Shown here piece by piece: positions 1 to 6,054 of a stretch of 7,483 bases of DNA. The DNA is from Candidatus Avelusimicrobium fimicolum (GTDB taxonomy: Bacteria > Elusimicrobiota > Elusimicrobia > Elusimicrobiales > Elusimicrobiaceae). The translations under genes were made by a program, and so were the position numbers. The notes beneath the pieces are model-generated. The model worked only from the letters and a program-made list of their open reading frames with translations, did not search any database and was not told the DNA's origin. Location: positions 1-7,483 of the forward strand of contig UQJU01000064.1 of the NCBI GenBank assembly GCA_900541355.1, read 5' to 3'. Numbering within the stretch: position 1 is the first letter of the stretch; every line of letters starts with the position of its first letter.

Positions 1-453
1 AAATTTGCGTCCAATATGCCGCTGTTAGATGCGGTGGAATCTGCCCAAGAGGCCTATTATTTGGCAAACGGCCAGTATGCAAGTTCCTTTGACCAGTTGG
101 ACATAGAAATCCCAAAAAAATATGCGTATAAAAAGCCTGAGAGTTGGGGCGGGGATTGTTGGGCGACGGGAGAACCTTGGGGCTATCCGTATATTTGTAC
201 GAACCCCTGCTATTCTTTTATAGCCCCGTGGCAACCGTCTGAGGCTGTGTATTTCCGTACGCATACGCATGGCAGTTCTTATAACAGGGTATGTGTGGAT
301 GCCAAAAGGGCCTGTATTATTGGACACGAAAAGGCAACTTCCCAGCCAGCCCGGTGGCGTAGGTTGTGCAACGCCTTAGGTACGGAAACCTCCCAGCGGT
401 ATGCGGGCGGTGGTTTTGATGACCCAGGAAGACACACTTGGGAATTGCACTGA
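1..453 (+). CDS. Type IV pilin-like protein, 3' part only
   Basis: The reading frame is open from the first base of the window and ends at TGA 451-453, so the start lies upstream; the ATG at 16 is internal. The 150 visible residues begin in what should be the alpha-helix that follows the prepilin hydrophobic segment (SAQEAYYLANGQYASSFDQL), a pattern typical of PilA/PilE-like major and minor pilins: helix, aromatic pair, NGxY turn, then an acidic stretch. The rest is a globular head with six Cys (48, 61, 65, 93, 100 and 118, counted from the ATG at 16), enough for three disulfides, and a run rich in Trp, Tyr and Pro. The missing N-terminus should hold the prepilin peptidase site and the hydrophobic helix. 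Such proteins are exported through the inner membrane and assembled into type IV pili or type II secretion pseudopili. Which of these applies cannot be told. A terminator follows 18 nt after the stop, so this is the last gene of its transcript. Confidence 0.8.
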   Translation, partial: KFASNMPLLDAVESAQEAYYLANGQYASSFDQLDIEIPKKYAYKKPESWGGDCWATGEPWGYPYICTNPCYSFIAPWQPSEAVYFRTHTHGSSYNRVCVDAKRACIIGHEKATSQPARWRRLCNALGTETSQRYAGGGFDDPGRHTWELH

Positions 454-471
454 TATTCCTGTATAAAAGTT

Positions 472-504
472 AAAAAACCCCCGGCATTAAACCGGGGGCT
501 TTTT
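472..504. terminator. Bidirectional intrinsic terminator between convergent genes
   Basis: CCCCCGG at 478-484 pairs with CCGGGGG at 492-498 around a 7-nt loop. The stem is flanked by six A (472-477) and five T (500-504), so it gives a GC-rich hairpin followed by a U-run on both strands. It serves the pilin-like gene on the plus strand and the aldolase on the minus strand, which converge here. Confidence 0.92.
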
Positions 505-521
505 ACATTAAAACAAGTTAC

Positions 522-1499
522 TTATTTAACGCGGCCGGCGGAACCAAAGACGTTCTGGTTCTTTTCGGCATACATTTTAATAAGTTCTTCGCGGGCCGGG
601 CCCAAGTATTTGCGCGGGTCAAATTCGCTGGGTTTGGTGGCGAAGATTTTGCGGATGGTGGCGGTCATTACCAAGCGGCCGTCGGAGTCCACGTTGATTT
701 TGCACACAGCCATTTTGGCGGCTTTGCGCAGTTGTTCTTCGGGCACGCCGGCGGTGTTTTCCAATTTTCCGCCGTATTCGTTGATTTGTTTGACGGCCCA
801 TTGCGGAACGCTGGAAGAACCGTGCAATACAATCGGGAAACCGGGCAAGCGTTTAGAAACTTCTTCCAAGATGTCAAAGCGCAGTTCGGGCAATTTTTCA
901 CCGGGCTGTACTTTAAATTTATAAGCACCGTGAGAAGTACCGATGGAAATAGCCAAAGAATCTACCCCGGTGCGTTTTACAAAGTCTTCCACTTGGGCGG
1001 GGTCGGTGTAGGTGTGGTGTTCGGCGGAGACTTCGTCTTCAATACCAGCCAACACGCCGAGTTCGCCTTCTACGGTTACGTCGTGCTGGTGGGCATATTC
1101 CACAACCTTTTTGGTCAAGGCTACGTTTTCTTCATACGGCAAGTGAGAGCCGTCAATCATTACGGAAGAGAAACCATTGTCAATGCAGTCTTTGCACAAT
1201 TCAAAGGAATCGCCGTGGTCCAAGTGCAAGCAGAGCGGAACCGGTTTGCCGATTTCGTTCATCATTTCCACCGCACCGCGGGCCATCCAGCGCAAGAGCG
1301 TGGAGTTGGCATATTGGCGGGCGCCTTTGGAAACCTGCAAGATTACCGGGGAGCCGGTCTGTACACAAGCGGTAACAATCGCTTGCAACTGTTCCATATT
1401 GTTAAAGTTGTAAGCCGGAATGGCATAACCGCCAGCCATAGCGTCTTTGAACATCTGTCTGGTGTTTACCAGACCCAGTTCTTTATAAGAAACGGTCAT
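522..1499 (-). CDS. fba: Class II fructose-bisphosphate aldolase
   Basis: A 325-residue zinc-dependent aldolase that reversibly cleaves fructose 1,6-bisphosphate to glyceraldehyde 3-phosphate and dihydroxyacetone phosphate in cytosolic glycolysis and gluconeogenesis. The whole TIM-barrel family pattern is visible. LHLDHG at 91-96 supplies the catalytic Asp94 and zinc ligand His95; VEGELG is at 143-148; GTSHG at 187-191 gives zinc ligand His190; VLHGSSS at 224-230 gives zinc ligand His226; and NVDSD at 269-273 is the phosphate/substrate loop. The length matches the roughly 320-335-residue class II enzymes found in Giardia and Treponema rather than the longer E. coli FbaA. The start is fixed by AGGAGGA (1512-1506) six bases before the ATG. 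The gene appears to be a single transcription unit, divergent from the M42 gene and ending at the shared terminator. No key residue is missing. A related tagatose-bisphosphate aldolase activity cannot be ruled out from sequence alone but is less likely. Confidence 0.96.
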   Translation of the reverse strand: MTVSYKELGLVNTRQMFKDAMAGGYAIPAYNFNNMEQLQAIVTACVQTGSPVILQVSKGARQYANSTLLRWMARGAVEMMNEIGKPVPLCLHLDHGDSFELCKDCIDNGFSSVMIDGSHLPYEENVALTKKVVEYAHQHDVTVEGELGVLAGIEDEVSAEHHTYTDPAQVEDFVKRTGVDSLAISIGTSHGAYKFKVQPGEKLPELRFDILEEVSKRLPGFPIVLHGSSSVPQWAVKQINEYGGKLENTAGVPEEQLRKAAKMAVCKINVDSDGRLVMTATIRKIFATKPSEFDPRKYLGPAREELIKMYAEKNQNVFGSAGRVK

Positions 1500-1635
1500 T
1501 GGACATCCTCCTAAAAAATATTTCTGTCTTAAATATTTTACTATTTTTTGCGTTTTGTGGGGCGGCGGAATTGGATTAGTTGCCGCGCCTACTGTATTTA
1601 CGCGGTGCGGTTGGCGGGGAAACCGACGGAAAAAC

Positions 1636-1664
1636 TTGCAAAAAAATGCCTTTGTGGGTATAAT
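1636..1664 (+). promoter_or_regulatory. Sigma70-type promoter of the M42-transketolase-PPC operon
   Basis: TTGCAA at 1636-1641 and a perfect TATAAT at 1659-1664 are separated by 17 nt. Transcription would start near 1671, leaving a 5' leader of about 27 nt before the ATG at 1698, too short for a riboswitch. The rest of the 1500-1697 region must hold the divergent aldolase promoter, which I could not place with confidence. Confidence 0.8.
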
Positions 1665-1697
1665 GTAGATACCTTAACTGCCTAAAAGTGAGTAAAA

Positions 1698-2738
1698 ATG
1701 GACGCAAAATTAGATTTTTCTATTCTTAAAACCTTGACCGAACTTCCCGGCGTGTCCGGACGTGAAACCGCCGTACGGGAATATCTAAAAAACCTGCTGA
1801 AAGATTCGGCGGACGAAATCAGCACTGATACATTGGGTAATTTAATTGTTTTTAAAAAAGGAACCTCAGACAAAAATTTGCTTTTTTGTGCACATATGGA
1901 CGAAGTGGGCCTGATGATTCACTTTGTGGACGAGCGCGGTTTTCTGCGTTTTGTAACAGTGGGGGGAATTGACCCCCGCACGCTTTTGGCCCAGCGCGTG
2001 CGCGTACAAACCAAGTCGGGTGCGTTGCTCGGCATCATCGGTACCAAACCCGCGCACATTACCACCGAGGCAGACCGCGGCAAGGCGGTAGGCATAAAAG
2101 AACTTTTTATTGACTTGGGGCTGCCGGCCGACGAGGTAAAAAAACGGGTTGAGCCCGGAGATTGGGCGGTATTGGACCGCAGTTACGAGGAATTTGGTGA
2201 CGGTAAAATTTCTGCCAAGGCTTTGGATAACCGGGCGGGTGTATTTGTCCTGGCCGAAGTGGTGCGTGCCTTAAAAAATCCCTTTTATAATGTATATGCC
2301 GTTTTTACGGTGCAAGAGGAAGTCGGCTTGCGCGGGGCTACTACGGCCGCTTATGGCGTAAAGGCAGATGTTTCCTTGTGTTTAGATACTACGGGTGCGG
2401 CCGATATCCCCGGCTGTGCGCCGCAGGATTATATTTGTTCGTTAGGCGGCGGCGTGGGGCTTACGGCCCTGGATGCTCGGACGATTACGCCCGAAAATTT
2501 ATTGAACGAACTCAAACAGATTTGTGATACGCACAATATCCGCCGGCAGGTGCGCGTGGCACCCCGCGGCGGAAATGATGCAGGCGCGGTGCACTTGTCC
2601 AAAACGGGTGTACCCACTTGCGGATTATCAGTACCCACGCGCAATATCCACTCCAACGTGGAAATTATCAGCAAACAAGACCTGGAAAATACGTTCCGCC
2701 TGGCGTATTGGGCGGGGCAGAACGGCCTGAAAGTATAG
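1698..2738 (+). CDS. M42 family zinc/cobalt aminopeptidase
   Basis: A 346-residue cytosolic metallopeptidase of the M42 family (glutamyl/deblocking aminopeptidases, often labelled endoglucanase CelM or FrvX), which trims amino acids from peptides and forms large tetrahedral particles in characterised members. All metal-site landmarks are present in order: AHMDE at 65-69 (His66, Asp68), ALDNR at 175-179 (bridging Asp177), QEEVG at 206-210 (catalytic Glu207, ligand Glu208), Asp230 in CLDTTGAADIPG, and NIHSN at 316-320 (His318). The length is normal for the family. The ribosome site is weak (AAGTGAG at 1686-1692, 5 nt before the ATG), in contrast to the strong sites on the other genes here, but no better in-frame start exists upstream. 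It is the first gene of an operon; the next gene starts 15 nt after its stop. The exact peptide specificity cannot be read from sequence, and the cellulase name sometimes given to this family is not supported. Confidence 0.93.
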   Translation: MDAKLDFSILKTLTELPGVSGRETAVREYLKNLLKDSADEISTDTLGNLIVFKKGTSDKNLLFCAHMDEVGLMIHFVDERGFLRFVTVGGIDPRTLLAQRVRVQTKSGALLGIIGTKPAHITTEADRGKAVGIKELFIDLGLPADEVKKRVEPGDWAVLDRSYEEFGDGKISAKALDNRAGVFVLAEVVRALKNPFYNVYAVFTVQEEVGLRGATTAAYGVKADVSLCLDTTGAADIPGCAPQDYICSLGGGVGLTALDARTITPENLLNELKQICDTHNIRRQVRVAPRGGNDAGAVHLSKTGVPTCGLSVPTRNIHSNVEIISKQDLENTFRLAYWAGQNGLKV

Positions 2739-2753
2739 GCCGGAGGATAGATT

Positions 2754-5102
2754 ATGAGTACATTTCAATTAGGCAAAAAAAGAGCCGTTTTTTTGGACGT
2801 AACAGATTATTTGAATAACCCCGCTTACCAAATAAGCGAGGAGGATAAAAAATCCCTGTCGCGTTTAGATGTAGCCTACCGCGCACTGGTTTCCCTTTTG
2901 TATAACTATGTGCCCACTTCCGGCCACCCGGGGGGCAGTATTTCCAGCGGGCGGTTTGTAGAACACCTTTTATATAAAGATATGGCTTACGATATCACTC
3001 ACCCGCACAAAGACGAAGCCGATATTATTTCTTATGCGGCGGGTCATAAAGCCTTGGGCCTGTATGCTATGTGGGCCTTGCGCAACGAGTGCGCGCGTAT
3101 TGCGGCACCGGAACTGTTGCCCGCGAGCGACAAAGAACAACTGCGCTTGGGAGATTTGCTTGGTTTCCGCCACCCCAAAGTGCAGGGAACTCCTCTTTTT
3201 AAAAAATTCCACTCCAAAGCCTTGGGCGGACACCCGGAACCGCTTGTTCCGTTTGTGCGTACCTCTACGGGCGCGAGCGGTGTGGGCGACGGCTCGGCTG
3301 TCGGGCTTGCGCTTGCGGCGGCAGATGCCTACGGCGAAAATTGCCCCGTAGTGCATATTGTGGAAGGGGAAGGCGGTTTAACGGCCGGGCGCGTGAGCGA
3401 GGTAGCGGGTATGGCTGCTACGGCACAGTTAAAGAACACGGTTTTTCATATTGACTGGAACGAAGCCTCTATTGAAAGCGAACGTGTTACTTCCGACGGA
3501 GAACACCCCGGCGACTATGTGCAGTGGAACCCGATGGAATTCTTCTATATCCACGATTTTAACGTCATCCGCGTACCGGACGGACACGATTACAACCAAA
3601 TTCATATTGCGCACAAACTGGCGGAAGAAATCACAAACCACCAGCCCACGGCGATTGTCTATCGCACTGTAAAAGGATGGCACTACGGCATTGAGGGCAA
3701 GGCTTCCCACGGTTCCGGCCATAAATTCGCTTCCGAAGGGTTTTATAAATCTTTGGAAGAGTTTGAAAACACCTTTAATGTTAAATTTCCGCACTTTGAG
3801 GGGGATAAAACTGCTGAAAATGTGGAAAAATACTATTGGGACAGTTTGTTGACTGTTCGCCGTGCGTTAGAAGCGGATAAAACGGTAGCCGCCTTTGGCG
3901 CGGCGCAGTTAAAAGCCGCCAGCCAAAAATTGGCAGCCAAAAACCGTGCCGTCCGTGCGGACTTGGGGAACTGCCAGGACCTTTACACCAAATTCCACGA
4001 AGGGGAAATTCCGGCGGAATTTGTGTTTGAAAAAGGAAAATCTTATACTACCCGCAGTGTGTTGGGGGCGGTGTTAGCCTATTTAAATAAACATACGGGC
4101 GGTACGATTTTGACGGCCTCTGCTGATTTATACGGCTCTACGGGTGCCGCGGCGATTGCCAAGGATTTCCCGGCGGGTAATTTTAACACGCAGACAAATC
4201 CGCTTTCGCGCCGTTTGTCCGGCGGCGGCATTTGCGAGGACGGTATGGCCGCCCTTTGCACGGGTATTTCCGCCTTTGGAAAACACGTGGGCGTATCTGC
4301 TTCGTATGGCGCGTTCTTAGCCTTTGAACACGTGGCGGCCCGCTTGCACGCCATCGGGGTACAAAGCGCGCGCGAAGCAGGCGTGAACCCCAACACTTTT
4401 ATTATGTTTAACGGACACGCCAGTGTGCCCACCGGTGAGGACGGCCCGACTCACGCCGACCCGCAATCTTTGCAACTGGTACAGGATAATTTCCCCAAAG
4501 GAGCCTGTATCACCATTACACCTTTGGAAGTTGATGAAATTTGGCCGCTTACGGTGCGCGCTTTATCTTTGCGCCCGGCTGTGTTTGCTCCGTTTGTGGT
4601 GCGCCCGTCTTATGCGTTAATGGACCGCGAGGCCTTGGGGGCCGACCCGGCTATTAAGGCTGTAAACGGTGTGTATTATTTGCGCCGTGCCAAAGGCAAA
4701 GCCGCCGGTACGGTAATTGTGCAAGGTGCGGGTGTGGGCCGCATTGTGGTAGAAAAGGTGTTGCCTGCCTTGAATGCGGGCGGGCCTGACTTAAATGTGC
4801 TGTATGTAGCCAGCCGCGAATTGTTTGAGGCGTTGCCGAAAGAAGAACAGGATAAAATCTTGCCGCCCGAAATGTTGCGTACGGCGATAGGAATTACGGA
4901 CTTTACACTCCCGACGCTTGATTGCTGGTTAAATAGCGTGGCCGGCCGCGCGCACTCGCTCTATCCGCATAAAAAAGGCGAATTTTTATCCAGCGGCTCG
5001 GCGGACAAAGTTTATGAAGAAGCCGGGTTGGACGGAGACTCTCTGTTGGCGGCATTAAAAAATTACGCGCACGATTTGGCGCAAGCCCAAGAGTGGCTTT
5101 AA
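2754..5102 (+). CDS. Divergent long transketolase
   Basis: A 782-residue thiamine diphosphate enzyme that should transfer two-carbon ketol units between sugar phosphates in the non-oxidative pentose phosphate pathway. It is collinear with yeast and E. coli transketolase by eye: SGHPG 56-60 (His58), AAGHK 96-100 (His98), GGHPE 158-162 (His160), cofactor motif GEG 205-207 with Asn236 exactly 30 residues after Glu206, His319, phosphate-site Arg434 and Ser462, catalytic Glu495 in GICEDGM, His555, GEDGPTH 561-567 (Asp563, His567) and phosphate-site Arg617. Two departures stand out: the Mg-binding Asp of GDG is Glu206, and the following conserved interface Glu (E162 in yeast) is Ala211. It is about 100 residues longer than usual, with an N-terminal extension of about 28 residues and an insertion of about 28 between His98 and His160. 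GGAGGA at 2742-2747, 6 nt before the ATG, fixes the start. Phosphoketolase has a similar length but its motifs are absent. The family is sure; the exact substrate is not. Confidence 0.88.
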   Translation: MSTFQLGKKRAVFLDVTDYLNNPAYQISEEDKKSLSRLDVAYRALVSLLYNYVPTSGHPGGSISSGRFVEHLLYKDMAYDITHPHKDEADIISYAAGHKALGLYAMWALRNECARIAAPELLPASDKEQLRLGDLLGFRHPKVQGTPLFKKFHSKALGGHPEPLVPFVRTSTGASGVGDGSAVGLALAAADAYGENCPVVHIVEGEGGLTAGRVSEVAGMAATAQLKNTVFHIDWNEASIESERVTSDGEHPGDYVQWNPMEFFYIHDFNVIRVPDGHDYNQIHIAHKLAEEITNHQPTAIVYRTVKGWHYGIEGKASHGSGHKFASEGFYKSLEEFENTFNVKFPHFEGDKTAENVEKYYWDSLLTVRRALEADKTVAAFGAAQLKAASQKLAAKNRAVRADLGNCQDLYTKFHEGEIPAEFVFEKGKSYTTRSVLGAVLAYLNKHTGGTILTASADLYGSTGAAAIAKDFPAGNFNTQTNPLSRRLSGGGICEDGMAALCTGISAFGKHVGVSASYGAFLAFEHVAARLHAIGVQSAREAGVNPNTFIMFNGHASVPTGEDGPTHADPQSLQLVQDNFPKGACITITPLEVDEIWPLTVRALSLRPAVFAPFVVRPSYALMDREALGADPAIKAVNGVYYLRRAKGKAAGTVIVQGAGVGRIVVEKVLPALNAGGPDLNVLYVASRELFEALPKEEQDKILPPEMLRTAIGITDFTLPTLDCWLNSVAGRAHSLYPHKKGEFLSSGSADKVYEEAGLDGDSLLAALKNYAHDLAQAQEWL

Positions 5103-5111
5103 CATATTTAT

Positions 5112-5117
5112 AGGAGA
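5112..5117 (+). promoter_or_regulatory. Ribosome binding site that decides the PPC gene start
   Basis: AGGAGA sits 5 nt before the ATG at 5123. The earlier in-frame ATG at 5117 overlaps this site and has no spacer, so it is unlikely to be used. Confidence 0.8.
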
Positions 5118-5122
5118 TGAAA

Positions 5123-5551
5123 ATGGCAGAAGAAAAACCTTATTTAACCGGACGGACGTATTTATTTAAACTCCCGAAGGGAAAAGATTTGTTGGAAACC
5201 TTGGCCGATTTTTGCCACGATAACCAAGTAAAATGCGGTATCGTAAGCGTAATGGGCTCGGTGTCTAACGCGACGGTCGGCGTATATGACCAATCCAAAA
5301 AGAAATACGATAAAAAAGTAATCAACGAAGAAATGGAACTGATGTCTCTTACGGGCAATATCAGCATCCAGGATAACCGCCCCCAAGTGCACGCGCACGT
5401 GGTGATGTGCGGCAAAGATTACAATGCTATCGGCGGGCATTTGTTCCCCGGCACCAAGATTTATGTTTGCGAAGCGTATATCCAGGAACTGGTGGGCGAA
5501 CCCAAAGTAAGACGTTCCGATAAGGTTACCAAACTTTCGCTTTGGGCCTAA
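5123..5551 (+). CDS. PPC-domain (DUF296) protein
   Basis: A small protein of 142 residues (start MAEEKPYL) consisting of a single PPC/DUF296 domain, the fold found in plant AHL proteins and in stand-alone bacterial and archaeal proteins that form trimers. Visible landmarks are the opening RTYLFKLPKGKDL (11-23), the CGIVSVMGSVSNATVGVYD strand-turn-strand (38-56), and the HAHVVMCGKDYNAIGGHL core (90-107) with His90, His92 and His106, a His triad conserved in prokaryotic members and a plausible metal site. There is no AT-hook and no extra basic tail, so the DNA-binding label usually attached to the family is not supported by this sequence. It is the last gene of the M42-transketolase operon, 20 nt after the transketolase stop and 20 nt before a strong terminator. 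Its cellular role is unknown; a metabolic or ligand-binding role linked to its operon partners is only an inference. Confidence 0.88.
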   Translation: MAEEKPYLTGRTYLFKLPKGKDLLETLADFCHDNQVKCGIVSVMGSVSNATVGVYDQSKKKYDKKVINEEMELMSLTGNISIQDNRPQVHAHVVMCGKDYNAIGGHLFPGTKIYVCEAYIQELVGEPKVRRSDKVTKLSLWA

Positions 5552-5571
5552 TCCGGACAAGTAGAAAATTT

Positions 5572-5612
5572 ATCCCGCGCTTGTGCAGTATAGGCAAGTG
5601 CGGGATTTTTTT
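5572..5612 (+). terminator. Intrinsic terminator of the M42-transketolase-PPC operon
   Basis: ATCCCGCGCTTG at 5572-5583 pairs with CAAGTGCGGGAT at 5595-5606: 12 pairs including one G-U, with an 11-nt loop, followed by a run of T to 5612. It ends the operon 20 nt after the PPC stop codon. Confidence 0.93.
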
Positions 5613-5640
5613 ATGGTTTTAATCTGTTGTTATTGTCTTT

Positions 5641-5718
5641 GCCGTCATTCCCGAGGGTAGCCAGCGCGGAGCCTTCGGGAAACTGTCGTTTGTTATTACA
5701 ACTTTCCGGGATGACGGC
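5641..5718. repeat. Composite palindromic repeat, two inverted half-units
   Basis: The outer ends are inverted repeats: GCCGTCATTCCCG at 5641-5653 against CGGGATGACGGC at 5707-5718, with a single bulged base. Inside the left half, TTCCCGAGGG (5648-5657) pairs with CCTTCGGGAA (5672-5681) in a 10-pair hairpin with one G-U, followed by the family tail CTGTCGTTTGTTAT. The right half read on the minus strand (GTCATCCCGGAAAGTTGTA) matches the start of the copy at 7368 except for one base. Alternative foldings (one long or one short hairpin) are possible. Confidence 0.8.
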
Positions 5719-5740
5719 AACTGCTAACTACCCAATCGGT

Positions 5741-5767
5741 AGGTCCTGAAACAAGTTCAGGACGACG
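5741..5767 (-). repeat. Palindromic repeat half-unit
   Basis: GTCCTGAA at 5743-5750 pairs perfectly with TTCAGGAC at 5756-5763 around a 5-nt loop. Read on the minus strand it begins CCGTCGTCCTGAA, which is the same lead-in (CGTC-TCC) as the other copies. No T-run follows on either strand, so it is not a typical terminator. Confidence 0.65.
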
Positions 5768-5788
5768 GGCCTTGTTTTATTGTTTTTT

Positions 5789-5866
5789 GTCGTCATCCCC
5801 GAAGGTTTCTGTCGGGGATCTGTTGTTATCAATAAGCCTTATCCTATTTGTTATAACGACGGCTCT
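5789..5866. repeat. Palindromic repeat with decayed inverted partner
   Basis: The plus-strand half-unit (5789-5830) is GTCGTCATCC, then an 8-pair stem ATCCCCGA (5795-5802) with TCGGGGAT (5812-5819) and a 9-nt loop, then the tail CTGTTGTTATC. A weaker inverted tail follows at 5852-5866 (ATAACGACGGCTCTCC on the plus strand resembles ATAACAACAGATCC), but its hairpin has decayed. Confidence 0.7.
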
Positions 5867-5904
5867 CCGAACCCTGCGGGCCGCCAAGCAAAGCAGAATA
5901 GACC

Positions 5905-5934
5905 CTCATCCTCTACCTTTGCCAAAAGGGGTAG
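5905..5934 (+). repeat. Possible degenerate repeat hairpin
   Basis: CTCATCC leads into CTACCTTT (5913-5920), which pairs with AAAGGGGTAG (5925-5934) if two G are bulged. The order of parts resembles the family, but the tail is missing and the match is loose. Confidence 0.3.
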
Positions 5935-5984
5935 CATAATACAAAGTATTTATTCTATAAGTCAAGCGGAAAATAAAAAAGGAG

Positions 5985-6013
5985 TTGCCAAAGCGTAAAG
6001 AAAAGAGTTTAAT
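5985..6013 (+). promoter_or_regulatory. Sigma70-type promoter of the porin gene
   Basis: TTGCCA at 5985-5990 and TTTAAT at 6008-6013 each match the consensus at five of six positions, with a 17-nt spacer. The start site would be near 6020, giving a leader of about 35 nt before the ATG at 6055. The promoter lies just downstream of the repeat cluster. Confidence 0.65.
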
Positions 6014-6054
6014 AAAAAGGTAGGGTAGTAAAAATTATACAGGAGGAGTATCTA

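Larger units (their letters stand above)
5613..5984. other. Gene-free region packed with palindromic repeats
   Basis: Between the operon terminator and the porin promoter there is no believable gene. The stretch is built largely of short hairpin-forming repeats in both orientations (listed separately), beginning with a bare repeat tail, ATCTGTTGTTAT, at 5622-5633. From 5871 to 5984 it becomes AT-richer, with only one weak hairpin. An open frame at 5780-5998 runs through the repeats and looks accidental. Confidence 0.7.

Noticed and set aside
732..1514. Long open frame of 260 codons on the plus strand antisense to the aldolase gene
   Set aside because: It is the mirror of a highly conserved aldolase coding sequence, has no family resemblance, and crosses the aldolase ribosome site; the open frame follows from codon usage of the real gene.
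1535..1540. Possible -10 box (TAAAAT on the minus strand) for the aldolase gene
   Set aside because: No acceptable -35 box is found at 16-18 nt, so I do not list it as a promoter; the AT-rich stretch alone is weak evidence.
3285..3293. Literal GDG at transketolase residues 178-180 as the cofactor motif
   Set aside because: The surrounding STGASGVGDGSAVG aligns with the conserved TTGPLGQG...AVG segment that precedes the motif, and there is no Asn 30 residues later; GEG at 205-207 with Asn236 fits instead.
2754..5102. Phosphoketolase suggested by the length near 790 residues
   Set aside because: The GHPE, STG and GEDGPTH motifs follow the transketolase order, and phosphoketolase hallmarks around its cofactor motif are absent.
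5741..5767. Extra intrinsic terminator at the GTCCTGAA/TTCAGGAC hairpin
   Set aside because: No T-run follows on either strand, and its lead-in matches the repeat family.
5641..5866. CRISPR array
   Set aside because: Repeats are in both orientations, unevenly spaced and of unequal length, with no constant spacer size and no cas genes nearby.
5780..5998. Open frame of 72 codons on the plus strand in the repeat region
   Set aside because: It reads through a palindromic repeat (VVIPEGFCRGSVV), lacks a good ribosome site and overlaps the porin promoter.
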